From CAG-791 sp000431495 (lineage in GTDB: Bacteria > Bacillota > Clostridia > Lachnospirales > Lachnospiraceae), in the NCBI GenBank assembly GCA_052117605.1, contig JBQKIT010000013.1: a DNA stretch of 64,000 nucleotides; one strand, written 5' to 3'. A program made the translations under genes and the position numbers. Below are positions 1 to 7,809 of the stretch, one piece after another (within the stretch, counting starts at the first letter, position 1; each line of letters opens with the position of its first letter). The notes below the pieces were generated by a model. It was not told the DNA's origin, ran no database searches, and saw nothing but the letters and a program-made list of their open reading frames with translations.

Positions 1-155
1 GGACGCAGGCGCTTTCCGCCTGCCAGCACGGAGTAATTCATCGCCTCCATGACTCTGCGCGCATAGCCTTCCTCTGCGGGAAGATAGCGGCGGATCACCT
101 CTTCGGTATTCTGTACCCTTTTCTCCAGCTCTACCTGAAATTCCTGTTCTGTCAT
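1..155 (-). CDS. ispA: Polyprenyl (farnesyl/geranylgeranyl) diphosphate synthase, N-terminal part only
   Basis: Only the first 51 codons lie in the window; the gene runs off the left edge. The translation starts MTEQEFQVELEKRV and ends with AMNYSVLAGGKRLRP. The GGKRLRP stretch is the conserved isoprenyl-diphosphate-binding motif near the N-terminus of trans-prenyltransferases. These enzymes condense IPP with allylic diphosphates to make FPP/GGPP for quinone and undecaprenyl-P synthesis. The position directly downstream of xseB on the same strand is the classic nusB-xseA-xseB-ispA order, which supports the name. A short stem-loop (7-bp arms at 200-206 and 214-220) lies in the 72-bp gap before it. 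The Asp-rich catalytic motifs are outside the window. Confidence 0.88.
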   Translation of the reverse strand, partial: MTEQEFQVELEKRVQNTEEVIRRYLPAEEGYARRVMEAMNYSVLAGGKRLR

Positions 156-227
156 TCCAGCCCTCCTGATACTTCTCCATTCTCTGTATCTGTAAAATCA
201 GGAACCCGCTGCAGGTTCCTCTGACAT

Positions 228-464
228 CTATTCGAAGCTCTCTGTGGTTCCATCGGCATTCAGCTTCTGCACCTTCTTCTCCACAAGGTCAATCTTCTCA
301 CTGCAGTATCGGAGAAGACCGATTCCCTTTTCGTAATTCTCAAAGGTTTTCTCAAGCGGTGCATCCTCCTGCTCCATCTCGCCAAGAAGCTCCCGGATCC
401 GGCCGAAGGCATCTTCGATGGAAAGCTCTTCTCCGTTTTCATTCACATACTGATTCTGTTCCAA
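228..464 (-). CDS. xseB: Exodeoxyribonuclease VII small subunit
   Basis: A 78-aa protein, the usual size for XseB. It has the family pattern: ELSIEDAFGRIRELLGEME near the N-terminus, PLEKTFENYEKGIGLLRYC in the middle and a short C-terminal helix with KVQKLNADG. XseB forms helical hairpins that decorate the XseA catalytic subunit in the processive single-strand exonuclease VII complex in the cytoplasm. It follows xseA on the same strand after a 24-bp gap, so the two are presumably co-transcribed and translated together. Overlapping reading frames in this stretch look like shadows. Confidence 0.93.
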   Translation of the reverse strand: MEQNQYVNENGEELSIEDAFGRIRELLGEMEQEDAPLEKTFENYEKGIGLLRYCSEKIDLVEKKVQKLNADGTTESFE

Positions 465-488
465 CGCTGCAATCCTCCTGTCCTTTTC

Positions 489-1835
489 TCAGTCCTCGTT
501 CCGGCGCTCTTTTTCCCGGATCTCGTTCTTCTGCGATTTTTTCCCGAAGGAACCTGCCGGAAAATCCGCAGGAAAAATCTCCCTGATCTCTGCTCTGGCG
601 GCTCCGTCCCGGACTCGCAGCGTGATCTCCTCACCTTTTCGGAGCTGCCGGACCGAGGTGACATTTCTCCCGTCACTTCCTGTCACAAAGCCGTATCCGC
701 CGGCAAGCCTTGCAAGAGGCGAATTCTTCTCCATCTCCCCCGCAAGAAGCTGCAGCTCATGCTGTCTTTCCCGAAGCATGGTTTCCATGGAATATGTGAG
801 CTTGTCCCCGATGGCAAGCCTGCTTCTGTCTGCTTCCAGCCTCTCCTTCATTTTCTGGTTCAATCTGCCAAGAAGCTGATCCGCCGCCATCTTCTGCGTC
901 TGAAGCCGCATGGCCGGAGAGCGCAGCTCCAGATCTCTTCTGCAGCCCGCCACCTTCTCCCGGTATCTGGCAAGTGCTCCCACCATACTCTGCAGCAGTC
1001 CTGCCCGTAAGGATCCAAGATCCGCCACAAACCGGTTGTAGTCAAAGACCGCAAGCTCTGCCGCTGCAGACGGAGTCGGAGCCCGAAGGTCCGCCACATA
1101 ATCCGTGATTACCGTATCCACTTCGTGACCGACCGCAGAAATCACCGGCGTCTGACACTCGAATACAGCTTCCGCCACGATCTCCTCATTAAACGCCCAC
1201 AGGTCCTCCAGAGAACCTCCGCCTCTTCCAACAATCATGACATCCACTCCGGCGCGGTCCATCGCACGAATTCCGGACACAATGCTCTGCGGAGCCCCCT
1301 CTCCCTGCACCAGCACGGGATACAGGAGAATCTCCACGTAAGGATTGCGTCTGTGTGCAATCTGAATGATGTCACGTACCGCAGCTCCCGTCGGAGCGGT
1401 AACCACACCGAGCCTTCGGATATACCGGGGTATCTTCTGCTTATACTCCTCGGAGAACATCCCCATCTCTTCCAGCTTCTTTTTCAGAAGCTCAAAGCGT
1501 TCGTTCAGAAGTCCCACGCCGTCGCGGATGATCTGTTCCGCATAAAGCTGATATTTCCCCTGCTTCTCGTAGGCACGGATCTGTCCCGAAACAACAACTC
1601 CGTCCCCCTCCTTCATGGGAAAAGAAAGGCCTCCAAGACGCTTTCCTGCATACATCATGCAGGAAAGCGTACCGGAGGCATCCTTCAATGTGAAATAAAT
1701 ATGGCCGGAGGAATGATAAGTACAGTTGCTCACCTCTCCTCTTACTGTGATGGAGCGCAGCAGATAGTCTTCGGAGAACATACGCGCAATATATGCATTC
1801 ACCTGCCCGACCGAATAGACATTTCCGGCTGCCAT
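489..1835 (-). CDS. xseA: Exodeoxyribonuclease VII large subunit
   Basis: A 448-aa protein of normal family length. Residues about 6-100 form the N-terminal OB-fold (YSVGQVNAYIARMF, then VRGEVSNCTYHSSGHIYFTLKD), which binds single-stranded DNA. The catalytic domain follows, with the conserved stretches GVVTAPTGAAVRDI, VGRGGGSLEDLWAFNEE, PVISAVGHEVDTVITDYVAD and RAPTPSAAAE. The C-terminal coiled-coil region (about 270-370) is where the small subunit binds, and a DGRNVTSV-type beta segment lies near the end. The enzyme degrades ssDNA from both ends to oligonucleotides. It sits between nusB and xseB in the conserved cluster. Confidence 0.96.
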   Translation of the reverse strand: MAAGNVYSVGQVNAYIARMFSEDYLLRSITVRGEVSNCTYHSSGHIYFTLKDASGTLSCMMYAGKRLGGLSFPMKEGDGVVVSGQIRAYEKQGKYQLYAEQIIRDGVGLLNERFELLKKKLEEMGMFSEEYKQKIPRYIRRLGVVTAPTGAAVRDIIQIAHRRNPYVEILLYPVLVQGEGAPQSIVSGIRAMDRAGVDVMIVGRGGGSLEDLWAFNEEIVAEAVFECQTPVISAVGHEVDTVITDYVADLRAPTPSAAAELAVFDYNRFVADLGSLRAGLLQSMVGALARYREKVAGCRRDLELRSPAMRLQTQKMAADQLLGRLNQKMKERLEADRSRLAIGDKLTYSMETMLRERQHELQLLAGEMEKNSPLARLAGGYGFVTGSDGRNVTSVRQLRKGEEITLRVRDGAARAEIREIFPADFPAGSFGKKSQKNEIREKERRNED

Positions 1836-1868
1836 CTAAACTTCTCCTGCCGCAGTGACTCTGCGGGC

Positions 1869-2276
1869 TCAATCCTTTCTGGCAAACGCCGCAAGAACAC
1901 CGTTCACAAAAGAACCGGAATTCTCCGCGCCGAATTTCTTGGCAAGCTCCACGGCCTCCGAAATTGCGACGCCGTCCGGCACCTCATCATCCCAAAGGAT
2001 CTCGTAGACGCCAAGCCGCAGGATGGCAAGCTCCACCTTTCCTACACGCTCCAGAGTCCAGCCCCGCATTCTGGCGGAAAGCTGCTCGTCAATCTCCGGG
2101 CAGCGTTCCAGAATCCCGTTTACCTTCTCTGTAATATACTTCTTGTCCTTCTCCGTAAATTCCATGTCTCCGCTTTCGAAGTACATGGCCTCCTGAAGAG
2201 GCATTTCGGAGACCTCATTAAATTCTGCTCGGAACAAAATCTTGAAAATCTGTTCGCGCTGACTGCTTCTCTTCAT
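1869..2276 (-). CDS. nusB: Transcription antitermination factor NusB
   Basis: A 135-aa all-helical protein matching NusB in length. It starts MKRSSQREQIFKILFRAEFN and contains the family stretches AILRLGVYEILWDDEVPDGVAISEAVELAKKFG and SGSFVNGVLAAF. NusB pairs with NusE (S10) on boxA RNA and helps antitermination of rRNA operons. It lies 21 bp after the Asp23-family gene and 33 bp before xseA. The yqhY-nusB-xseA-xseB-ispA order is typical of Firmicutes, so the call is secure. Confidence 0.95.
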   Translation of the reverse strand: MKRSSQREQIFKILFRAEFNEVSEMPLQEAMYFESGDMEFTEKDKKYITEKVNGILERCPEIDEQLSARMRGWTLERVGKVELAILRLGVYEILWDDEVPDGVAISEAVELAKKFGAENSGSFVNGVLAAFARKD

Positions 2277-2297
2277 CGTAACCTTTCGTGCTGCGTC

Positions 2298-2681
2298 TTA
2301 CTGCTCATCTTCTGCTGCAATCCGGATGCCTGCGATCCGCACATTGACATCTTCCACGCGAAGCCCCGTCATGCTCTCTACGGCCTGCCGGACTCTGGTC
2401 TGAACCTTGCTGCAGGTCGCCGGAATGTTATATCCGTATTCCATGGTCAGAGACAGATCTGCCTTCACGTTGCCGTTCTCCATCTCAACCTTGACACCCA
2501 TGGCCGGACGCTTCATGCCAGCCTTCTTCAGGAATCCGTCTCCGGCATTTCCGGCAAGCCCGGCTACGCCCTCAACCTCCTTTGCCGCATAGGCAATGAT
2601 TGTGGACACGACATCATCAGCAATCCTGACCGTACCGATTTCTTCGACACCAGGTTTTTTCTGAACTTCATTTTCTGCCAT
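2298..2681 (-). CDS. Asp23/Gls24 family envelope-stress protein (YqhY-like)
   Basis: A 127-aa protein with the Asp23 core: GTVRIADDVVSTIIAYAAKEVEGVAGL at residues about 17-43, a glycine-rich turn, then GVKVEMENGNVKADLSLTMEYGYNIP and RVRQAVESMTGLRVEDVNVRIAGI. In Bacillus the equivalent YqhY sits beside accBC and nusB and is linked to control of acetyl-CoA carboxylase. Here accB and accC are not adjacent, so that link cannot be assumed. No signal peptide or membrane segment is visible; Asp23 proteins are usually tethered by partners. It is the first gene of the nusB operon and has its own promoter and a structured leader. Confidence 0.9.
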   Translation of the reverse strand: MAENEVQKKPGVEEIGTVRIADDVVSTIIAYAAKEVEGVAGLAGNAGDGFLKKAGMKRPAMGVKVEMENGNVKADLSLTMEYGYNIPATCSKVQTRVRQAVESMTGLRVEDVNVRIAGIRIAAEDEQ

Positions 2682-2718
2682 CGTAATCCTCCTTCATGCT
2701 GTATCTGCAAGATCATAT

Positions 2719-2779
2719 CTGTCCGGACCTCTCCCCGGACAGCAACAGGCATTCCCTGCACATCACAATCACGATGTGC
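2719..2779 (-). promoter_or_regulatory. Two stem-loops in the leader of the Asp23-nusB operon
   Basis: On the minus strand the leader between the promoter and the Asp23 start codon contains GCACATC pairing with GATGTGC (plus-strand arms 2758-2764 and 2773-2779). It is followed by CTGTCCGG pairing with CCGGACAG (arms 2719-2726 and 2735-2742, 8 bp, perfect). Neither is followed by a U-run, so they are not simple intrinsic terminators. They could stabilise the mRNA or be bound by a regulator. I see no known riboswitch signature. Confidence 0.45.
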
Positions 2780-2791
2780 TAAACACAAATC

Positions 2792-2820
2792 AGTATATCA
2801 GATTTCACCGATCTTGTGTA
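2792..2820 (-). promoter_or_regulatory. Sigma-A promoter for the Asp23-nusB-xse operon
   Basis: On the minus strand TACACA (plus 2815-2820), a 17-bp spacer and TATACT (plus 2792-2797) form a sigma-A-like promoter just after the prfC stop codon. The -10 matches 5 of 6 consensus bases and the -35 matches 4 of 6. The predicted start lies about 105 bp upstream of the Asp23 ATG. Confidence 0.55.
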
Positions 2821-2827
2821 TCTCCTG

Positions 2828-4420
2828 TTAATTTCTGGAGAATTCCTCCAGCTCCAGTCCCTTGTTGCGATCCAGAACCATCTGCGGGCTCCATGCATTC
2901 ACAAACAGGAGAAGCGGCTGATCCTTCATATCCTTGACGAGCTTCATGTCCGTGGTTCCGACAATCTGCTTCACGTCCGTAGCGCACTTCGTGATCCAGC
3001 GAATGTTCTCATACGGCAGCATCTCCAGACGGATGTCCACGTTGTATTCATTCTTAAGCCGGAACTCCAGAACGTCAAACTGAAGAACACCGACAACGCC
3101 GGCGATGATCTCTTCCATACCGGTGTTGTACTCCTGGAACACCTGAATCGCACCCTCCTGCGCAATCTGCCGGATTCCCTTGACGAACTGATCACGCTTC
3201 ATCGTGTCGACCTGCCGCACTCTTGCAAAATGCTCCGGTGCAAACGTCGGAATTCCCTCATACTTAAAGTGCTTGCCCGGCAGGCAGAGCGTATCTCCAA
3301 TGGAATAGATTCCCGGATCAAACACACCCATGATATCCCCGGCATAGGCTTCCTCCAGAACCTTTCTGGAGCTTGCAAGAAGCTGCTGCGGCTGCGAGAG
3401 CCGCTGCGTCCTTCCGCTCTGTACATGGAGAATCTCCATGCCCGCCTCGTACTTGCCGGAGCAGATGCGCATGAAGGCCACACGGTCACGGTGTGCCTTA
3501 TTCATATTCGCCTGAATCTTGAACACAAACGCGGAAAAACCGTTTTCCACAGGATCCACCGGCTCGCCGTCACTCACTCTTGCCACCGGCGGAAGTGCCA
3601 TCTGCAGGAATGCCTGAAGGAAAATCTCCACACCGAAGTTCTGCAGTGCAGATCCGAAGAAGACCGGTGTCAGCTCTCCCGCACGGATCCTGTCCAGATC
3701 AAATTCAGCCGCCGCACCGTCCAGAAGGTCAATCTCCCCGGTCAGCTTCTCATAGGCGTCCTCACCGATCTCCCGGATGACCGTGTCCTTGTCATCCAGG
3801 GAAACCTTCACCTCACGGCCCTCTTTGGTTCCCTTCTGCGTGTCAAAATACTGCACCACCTCATTGGTTTTCCGGTCATAAATTCCCTGAAACTCCTTAC
3901 CGGATCCAATCGGCCAGTTCACCGGGCAGGTCTCCACGCCAAGGTTCTTCTCGATATCATCCAGAAGATCAAAGGTATCCTTCGCATCCCGGTCCATCTT
4001 ATTGATAAAGGTAAAAATCGGCACGTGACGCATAGCGCAGACCTTAAAGAGCTTCTTCGTCTGTGCCTCAACACCCTTGGAGCCGTCGATTACCATGACG
4101 GCGGAATCCGCTGCCATCAGCGTCCGATAGGTATCCTCCGAGAAATCCTGATGTCCCGGCGTATCCAGAATGTTGATGCAGCAGCCATCATATTCAAACT
4201 GAAGAACGGAAGAGGTGACCGAAATTCCTCTCTTCTTCTCAATTTCCATCCAGTCGGAAACCGCTGTCTTAGCCGTTGCCTTTCCCTTGACCGAGCCCGC
4301 CTGGTTGATGGCTCCGCCGTAGAGAAGGAATTTCTCCGTCAGCGTTGTTTTACCGGCGTCCGGGTGGGAAATGATGGCGAAGGTCCTGCGGCGTCCGATT
4401 TCTTCTGCAATTGTTCTCAT
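2828..4420 (-). CDS. prfC: Peptide chain release factor 3 (RF3)
   Basis: A 530-aa translational GTPase, the usual RF3 length. The G1 motif SHPDAGKTTLTEK is at residue about 18, ILDTPGHQDFSEDTYRTL gives G3, and FINKMDRDAKD gives G4 NKxD. RF3-specific sequence is seen in VNWPIGSGKEFQGIYDR and in the C-terminal VGVLQFDVLEFRLKNEYNVD. RF3 recycles RF1/RF2 from the ribosome after peptide release. It follows pnp, separated by stem-loops that look like terminators, so it may be expressed partly by readthrough. The weak Shine-Dalgarno (AAAGG) ahead of the ATG fits modest expression. Confidence 0.96.
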   Translation of the reverse strand: MRTIAEEIGRRRTFAIISHPDAGKTTLTEKFLLYGGAINQAGSVKGKATAKTAVSDWMEIEKKRGISVTSSVLQFEYDGCCINILDTPGHQDFSEDTYRTLMAADSAVMVIDGSKGVEAQTKKLFKVCAMRHVPIFTFINKMDRDAKDTFDLLDDIEKNLGVETCPVNWPIGSGKEFQGIYDRKTNEVVQYFDTQKGTKEGREVKVSLDDKDTVIREIGEDAYEKLTGEIDLLDGAAAEFDLDRIRAGELTPVFFGSALQNFGVEIFLQAFLQMALPPVARVSDGEPVDPVENGFSAFVFKIQANMNKAHRDRVAFMRICSGKYEAGMEILHVQSGRTQRLSQPQQLLASSRKVLEEAYAGDIMGVFDPGIYSIGDTLCLPGKHFKYEGIPTFAPEHFARVRQVDTMKRDQFVKGIRQIAQEGAIQVFQEYNTGMEEIIAGVVGVLQFDVLEFRLKNEYNVDIRLEMLPYENIRWITKCATDVKQIVGTTDMKLVKDMKDQPLLLFVNAWSPQMVLDRNKGLELEEFSRN

Positions 4421-4437
4421 TTCTCAAAGCCTTTCTG

Positions 4438-4544
4438 ACAAAAATTCCTGCACCCTCCGTTCATCGAAAAGTGCAGGACAAAAGACCGGCTCTCCCGCCG
4501 GAAGCTGCGCACGGCGCGCAGTCCCCCGGCAGAAGACCGGTTCT
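4438..4544 (-). terminator. Tandem terminator-like hairpins after pnp
   Basis: Reading the minus strand from pnp, a nested GC-rich hairpin (inner CTGCGC/GCGCAG, outer GCCGG/CCGGC) ends in CTTTTG at plus 4480-4484. It is followed by TCCTGCAC pairing with GTGCAGGA (plus arms 4446-4453 and 4471-4478) and then ATTTTTG. The second is a good intrinsic terminator. It leaves only about 20 bases before the prfC start codon, so prfC must depend on readthrough or an unseen promoter. Confidence 0.6.
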
Positions 4545-4555
4545 ATTCAAATTCG

Positions 4556-6682
4556 TTACTGCTCATTCTTCGGAGCGTCCTTGATGGAGAAGGAAACACG
4601 GCCGAGCTTATCCTTGCCGAGGCAGATGACGCGAACCTTATCGCCAAGCGTCAGAACATCCTCCACATGCTCGATGCGTCTGGGTGCAACCTTGGAAATA
4701 TGCACCATGCCCTCTTTGCCGGGAGCAAACTCAAGGAATGCGCCGAACTCCTTAATGGAGACAACAACACCCTCCAGGACCTGTCCTTCATAGAAGTCCG
4801 TCGTGATGATGCTGATCATTCTCTTGGCATCTGCCATGCCCTGCGCATCCGTCCCGCAGATAGAAACTCTTCCGTCATCATCGATGTCGATCTGGCAGCC
4901 GGTTCTCTTGATGATCTCGTTGATGGTCTTGCCGCGCTGGCCGACGACATCACCGATTCTCTCAGGATCGATCTGAATCATATCGATCTTCGGAGCATAC
5001 TTGCCAACCTCCGGACGAGGCTGTGCAATTGCCTGGCTCATCACTCCGTTCATGATGAACTCACGGGCCTCCTTGCAGCGCGCGATGGCGCCCTCAACAA
5101 TGGCTCTTGTCAGGCCGTGGATCTTGATATCCATCTGGATTGCGGTAATACCGTCATGTGTACCGGTTACCTTGAAGTCCATGTCGCCGAAGAAGTCCTC
5201 AAGGCCCTGAATATCGGTAAGAAGGACGAAATCTTCATCCGTATCGCCGGTTACCAGTCCGCAGGAGATACCTGCTACCTGCTTCTTAATCGGAACACCG
5301 GCATCCATCAGAGCCATGCAGGAAGCACAGGTGCTCGCCATGGAAGTCGATCCGTTGGATTCCATGGTCTCGGATACGCAGCGGATTGCATACGGGAACT
5401 CTTCCATGGAAGGAAGCACCGGAAGCAGAGCCCTCTCTGCAAGAGCACCATGACCGATTTCACGGCGTCCCGGTCCTCTGGAAACCTTGGTTTCACCGAC
5501 CGAATATGCCGGGAAATTGTACTGATGCACGTATCTCTTCTCGTTTACGTTCGGATCCAGTCCCTCTACGCGCTGTGCATCCGACAGAGGAGCCAGTGTG
5601 CAGACATCAACGATCTGTGTCTGGCCTCTGGTGAACATCGCGGATCCGTGCACTCTCGGAATCAGACCAACCTCTGCAAACAAAGGACGGATCTGATTCA
5701 GCTCACGGCCGTCCGGACGCTTGTGATCCTTCAGAATCATCTTGCGAACGGTCTTCTTCTCATACTGGTATACCGCATCGCCAAGCTGGGCAAGATAAGC
5801 CTCGTTGTCCGCGAAAGCCTCTTTCAGTCTCTCGGTGATCTCTGCAACCGCCTTCTCACGGGTCTGCTTGTCGTCGGTAAATACGGCTGTCTCCATCTCT
5901 TCCGGAGGAACAATCTTCTTCATGTCCTCAAACATCTGCTCCGGAACCGCTACGGAAACGTACTCCTGCTTCGGCTTGCCAACCTCCTTCTGAATGTAGG
6001 TGTAGAACGCAATCAGCTCCTGGTTGACCGCATCTGCCTGATAGATGTAGCGGATCATTTCTTCCTCAGGGATCTCATTGGCGCCGGCCTCAATCATGAT
6101 CACCTTCTCAGCCGTAGAAGCTACGGTGAGACGAAGATCGCCTTCATCCCAATCCTTCTGGCTGGGGTTCACAATCACCTGACCGTTCACAAGGCCAAGC
6201 TGCGTGGTTGCGCAGGGACCTGCAAACGGAATATCCGAAATGGTGGTAGCAAGAGGTGCACCCATCATGGCAACCAGCTCCGGACGGCAATCCGGATCCA
6301 CGCTCATAACCATGCACTCCAGGGTAACATCATTGCGCATATCCTTCGGGAACAGCGGACGCATCGGACGATCGATGACGCGGCTCGTCAGAACTGCATT
6401 GTCGCTGGCCTTTCCTTCTCTCTTCTTGAAGCCGCCCGGAATCTTTCCGATTGCGTAAAATTTCTCACTGTACTCTACGGACAGCGGGAAGAAATCCACG
6501 CCGTCACGCGGTGCTGCAGACTCCGTTGCCGTGCACAGAACGGTGGTATCGCCGTAGTGCATGAACGCGCAGCCATTCGCCTGCTTGCCAACTCTTCCGA
6601 TATCCACGGAAAGCGTGCGCCCTGCAAGCTCCATGGAATATGTGGTGTAACCTTCCTTCTTCTCTACCTTGTACTCTGCCAT
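4556..6682 (-). CDS. pnp: Polyribonucleotide nucleotidyltransferase (PNPase)
   Basis: A 708-aa protein of normal length with the full domain order: RNase PH-like core 1 (about 1-220, with SVEYSEKFYAIGKIPGGFKKREGK), the helical linker, RNase PH core 2 (about 310-550, with FTRGQTQIVDVCTLAPLSD and SMEEFPYAIRCVSETMESNG), then KH (GDVVGQRGKTINEIIKRTG) and S1 (GQVLEGVVVSIKEFGAFLEF). It performs phosphorolytic 3'-5' RNA decay and belongs to the degradosome-like network with RNase Y, whose gene (rny) is also in this window. It lies directly after rpsO, a near-universal pairing, and is probably co-transcribed from the rpsO promoter. Confidence 0.98.
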   Translation of the reverse strand: MAEYKVEKKEGYTTYSMELAGRTLSVDIGRVGKQANGCAFMHYGDTTVLCTATESAAPRDGVDFFPLSVEYSEKFYAIGKIPGGFKKREGKASDNAVLTSRVIDRPMRPLFPKDMRNDVTLECMVMSVDPDCRPELVAMMGAPLATTISDIPFAGPCATTQLGLVNGQVIVNPSQKDWDEGDLRLTVASTAEKVIMIEAGANEIPEEEMIRYIYQADAVNQELIAFYTYIQKEVGKPKQEYVSVAVPEQMFEDMKKIVPPEEMETAVFTDDKQTREKAVAEITERLKEAFADNEAYLAQLGDAVYQYEKKTVRKMILKDHKRPDGRELNQIRPLFAEVGLIPRVHGSAMFTRGQTQIVDVCTLAPLSDAQRVEGLDPNVNEKRYVHQYNFPAYSVGETKVSRGPGRREIGHGALAERALLPVLPSMEEFPYAIRCVSETMESNGSTSMASTCASCMALMDAGVPIKKQVAGISCGLVTGDTDEDFVLLTDIQGLEDFFGDMDFKVTGTHDGITAIQMDIKIHGLTRAIVEGAIARCKEAREFIMNGVMSQAIAQPRPEVGKYAPKIDMIQIDPERIGDVVGQRGKTINEIIKRTGCQIDIDDDGRVSICGTDAQGMADAKRMISIITTDFYEGQVLEGVVVSIKEFGAFLEFAPGKEGMVHISKVAPRRIEHVEDVLTLGDKVRVICLGKDKLGRVSFSIKDAPKNEQ

Positions 6683-6790
6683 TTCTTTTCTCTCTTCCTT
6701 CCCGAGGGTCCTTCGTCCTCAGATAAACAAGGCGACGCCGGACCGGCAATAGCCCGGCCCGTACGCCGCCTTCCAATTTCTCAGATGAAA

Positions 6791-7057
6791 TTACTTTCTG
6801 ATGCCGAGCTTCTCAATCAGGGCACGATACTTCTCAAGGTCCGTCTTCTTGAGGTAATCCAGCAGGCCTCTTCTCTGACCAACCATCTTCAGAAGACCTC
6901 TGTTGGAATGATAATCCTTCGGGTTCTTCTTCATGTGCTCGGTGAGCTCGGTAATTCTTGCAGTAAGAATCGCGATCTGAACCTCCGGTGAACCGGTATC
7001 TCCAGCCTTGCGTCCGTACTCCTTGATGATTTCGTCCTTCTTTTCCTTTGCGATCAT
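6791..7057 (-). CDS. rpsO: 30S ribosomal protein S15
   Basis: 88 aa from the ATG at 7055-7057, which is preceded by AGAGGAG at the right spacing. A longer in-frame extension lacks conservation and was discarded. The sequence has all S15 hallmarks: MIAKEKKDEIIKEYGRK, DTGSPEVQIAILTARI, HMKKNPKDYHSNRGLL and VGQRRGLLDYLKK. S15 binds 16S rRNA helices 20-22 early in 30S assembly. The roughly 120-base 5' leader is long enough for the autoregulatory structures common on rpsO mRNAs, but I could not assign a specific fold. Confidence 0.98.
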   Translation of the reverse strand: MIAKEKKDEIIKEYGRKAGDTGSPEVQIAILTARITELTEHMKKNPKDYHSNRGLLKMVGQRRGLLDYLKKTDLEKYRALIEKLGIRK

Positions 7058-7184
7058 AGTCTCCTCTTTCCGCCCCGGGCCGCATGCCCAAGGTCTTCCT
7101 TCTCCCGGTACTAAGGAACGGCAGTCACACGCATTGTGACAGGAGCGCCGGTTCCTGAGCACAGGAAATTAACACAACGTTAGT

Positions 7185-7213
7185 ACATTACCATATCTTT
7201 CCATACAATTCAA
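7185..7213 (-). promoter_or_regulatory. Promoter for rpsO-pnp
   Basis: On the minus strand TTGAAT (plus 7208-7213), a 17-bp spacer and TAATGT (plus 7185-7190). The -35 is strong and the -10 is weaker but keeps T1, A2 and T6. It lies in the only AT-rich part of the 236-bp gap between the kinase-like gene and rpsO. Confidence 0.5.
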
Positions 7214-7293
7214 GATGTCTGCGCACGAATATCCTGCGCAATCTCTTAAGCATCGGCCGTCTTCCGGACATCTTTTCCCGGCTTCTGCAGAGA

Positions 7294-7809
7294 TCAGTCA
7301 TGAAGGCGGGACACAATCAGCACCACCATATCCTCCAGTGCATGCCCTCTCTCATACACCACAATGTCTGCATACTTCTCATACAGCGGCACTCTTTCTT
7401 CGTAAAGGCTCTCGAGCGTCTGGCCTTCCCGGAGCGCCACGCCGCGGTTTCTGGCATCATGAAGGCGCTCTGTCAGCATGTCAAAATCCATCTGAAGGTA
7501 GATCACTCTTCCCAGAGAGCACAGATGCTCCATGGCTTTTTCGCCATAGATTACGCTGCCTCCTGGGGCAATGACGGTCCTGCTGCAGGAAAGAGAGCAT
7601 GTCACCTCCTCTTCCAGCGATAAAAAGCCGTCCACACCCTTTTCTTCCATGATTTTCGAAAGCTTTTTGCCTTCCTTTTTCTGAATCAGAAGATCGATAT
7701 CCGTAAATTCATAGCCAAGTGCCTTGGCAAGAATGACTCCGACTGTACTCTTGCCCGAAGTCGGAAGACCGATGAGAATCAGGTTGTCTCCTCGTTTCTT
7801 ATCTGTCAT
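7294..7809 (-). CDS. Shikimate kinase-like P-loop kinase with altered substrate-site residues
   Basis: 171 aa, the size of AroK/AroL. Walker A is GLPTSGKST (residues about 14-22), followed by the family's FTDIDLLI Asp motif and a C-terminal EERVPLYEKYADIVV that matches the RxPxY..A region. Shikimate kinases normally have GExxFRxxE and GGG. Here these read VDGFLSLEEE and GGS, so the arginine that contacts shikimate is not obvious. The gene overlaps the ribF stop by 4 bp (ATGA), meaning translational coupling to a flavin gene rather than to aro genes. It may be a divergent shikimate kinase or a kinase for another small alcohol; I cannot decide. Confidence 0.65.
   Translation of the reverse strand: MTDKKRGDNLILIGLPTSGKSTVGVILAKALGYEFTDIDLLIQKKEGKKLSKIMEEKGVDGFLSLEEEVTCSLSCSRTVIAPGGSVIYGEKAMEHLCSLGRVIYLQMDFDMLTERLHDARNRGVALREGQTLESLYEERVPLYEKYADIVVYERGHALEDMVVLIVSRLHD

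Noticed and set aside
4667..6991. 774-codon open frame on the plus strand opposite pnp
   Set aside because: It is the antisense of a certain gene. GC-rich codon use leaves few stops on the opposite strand; the translation has no domain pattern and no ribosome site.
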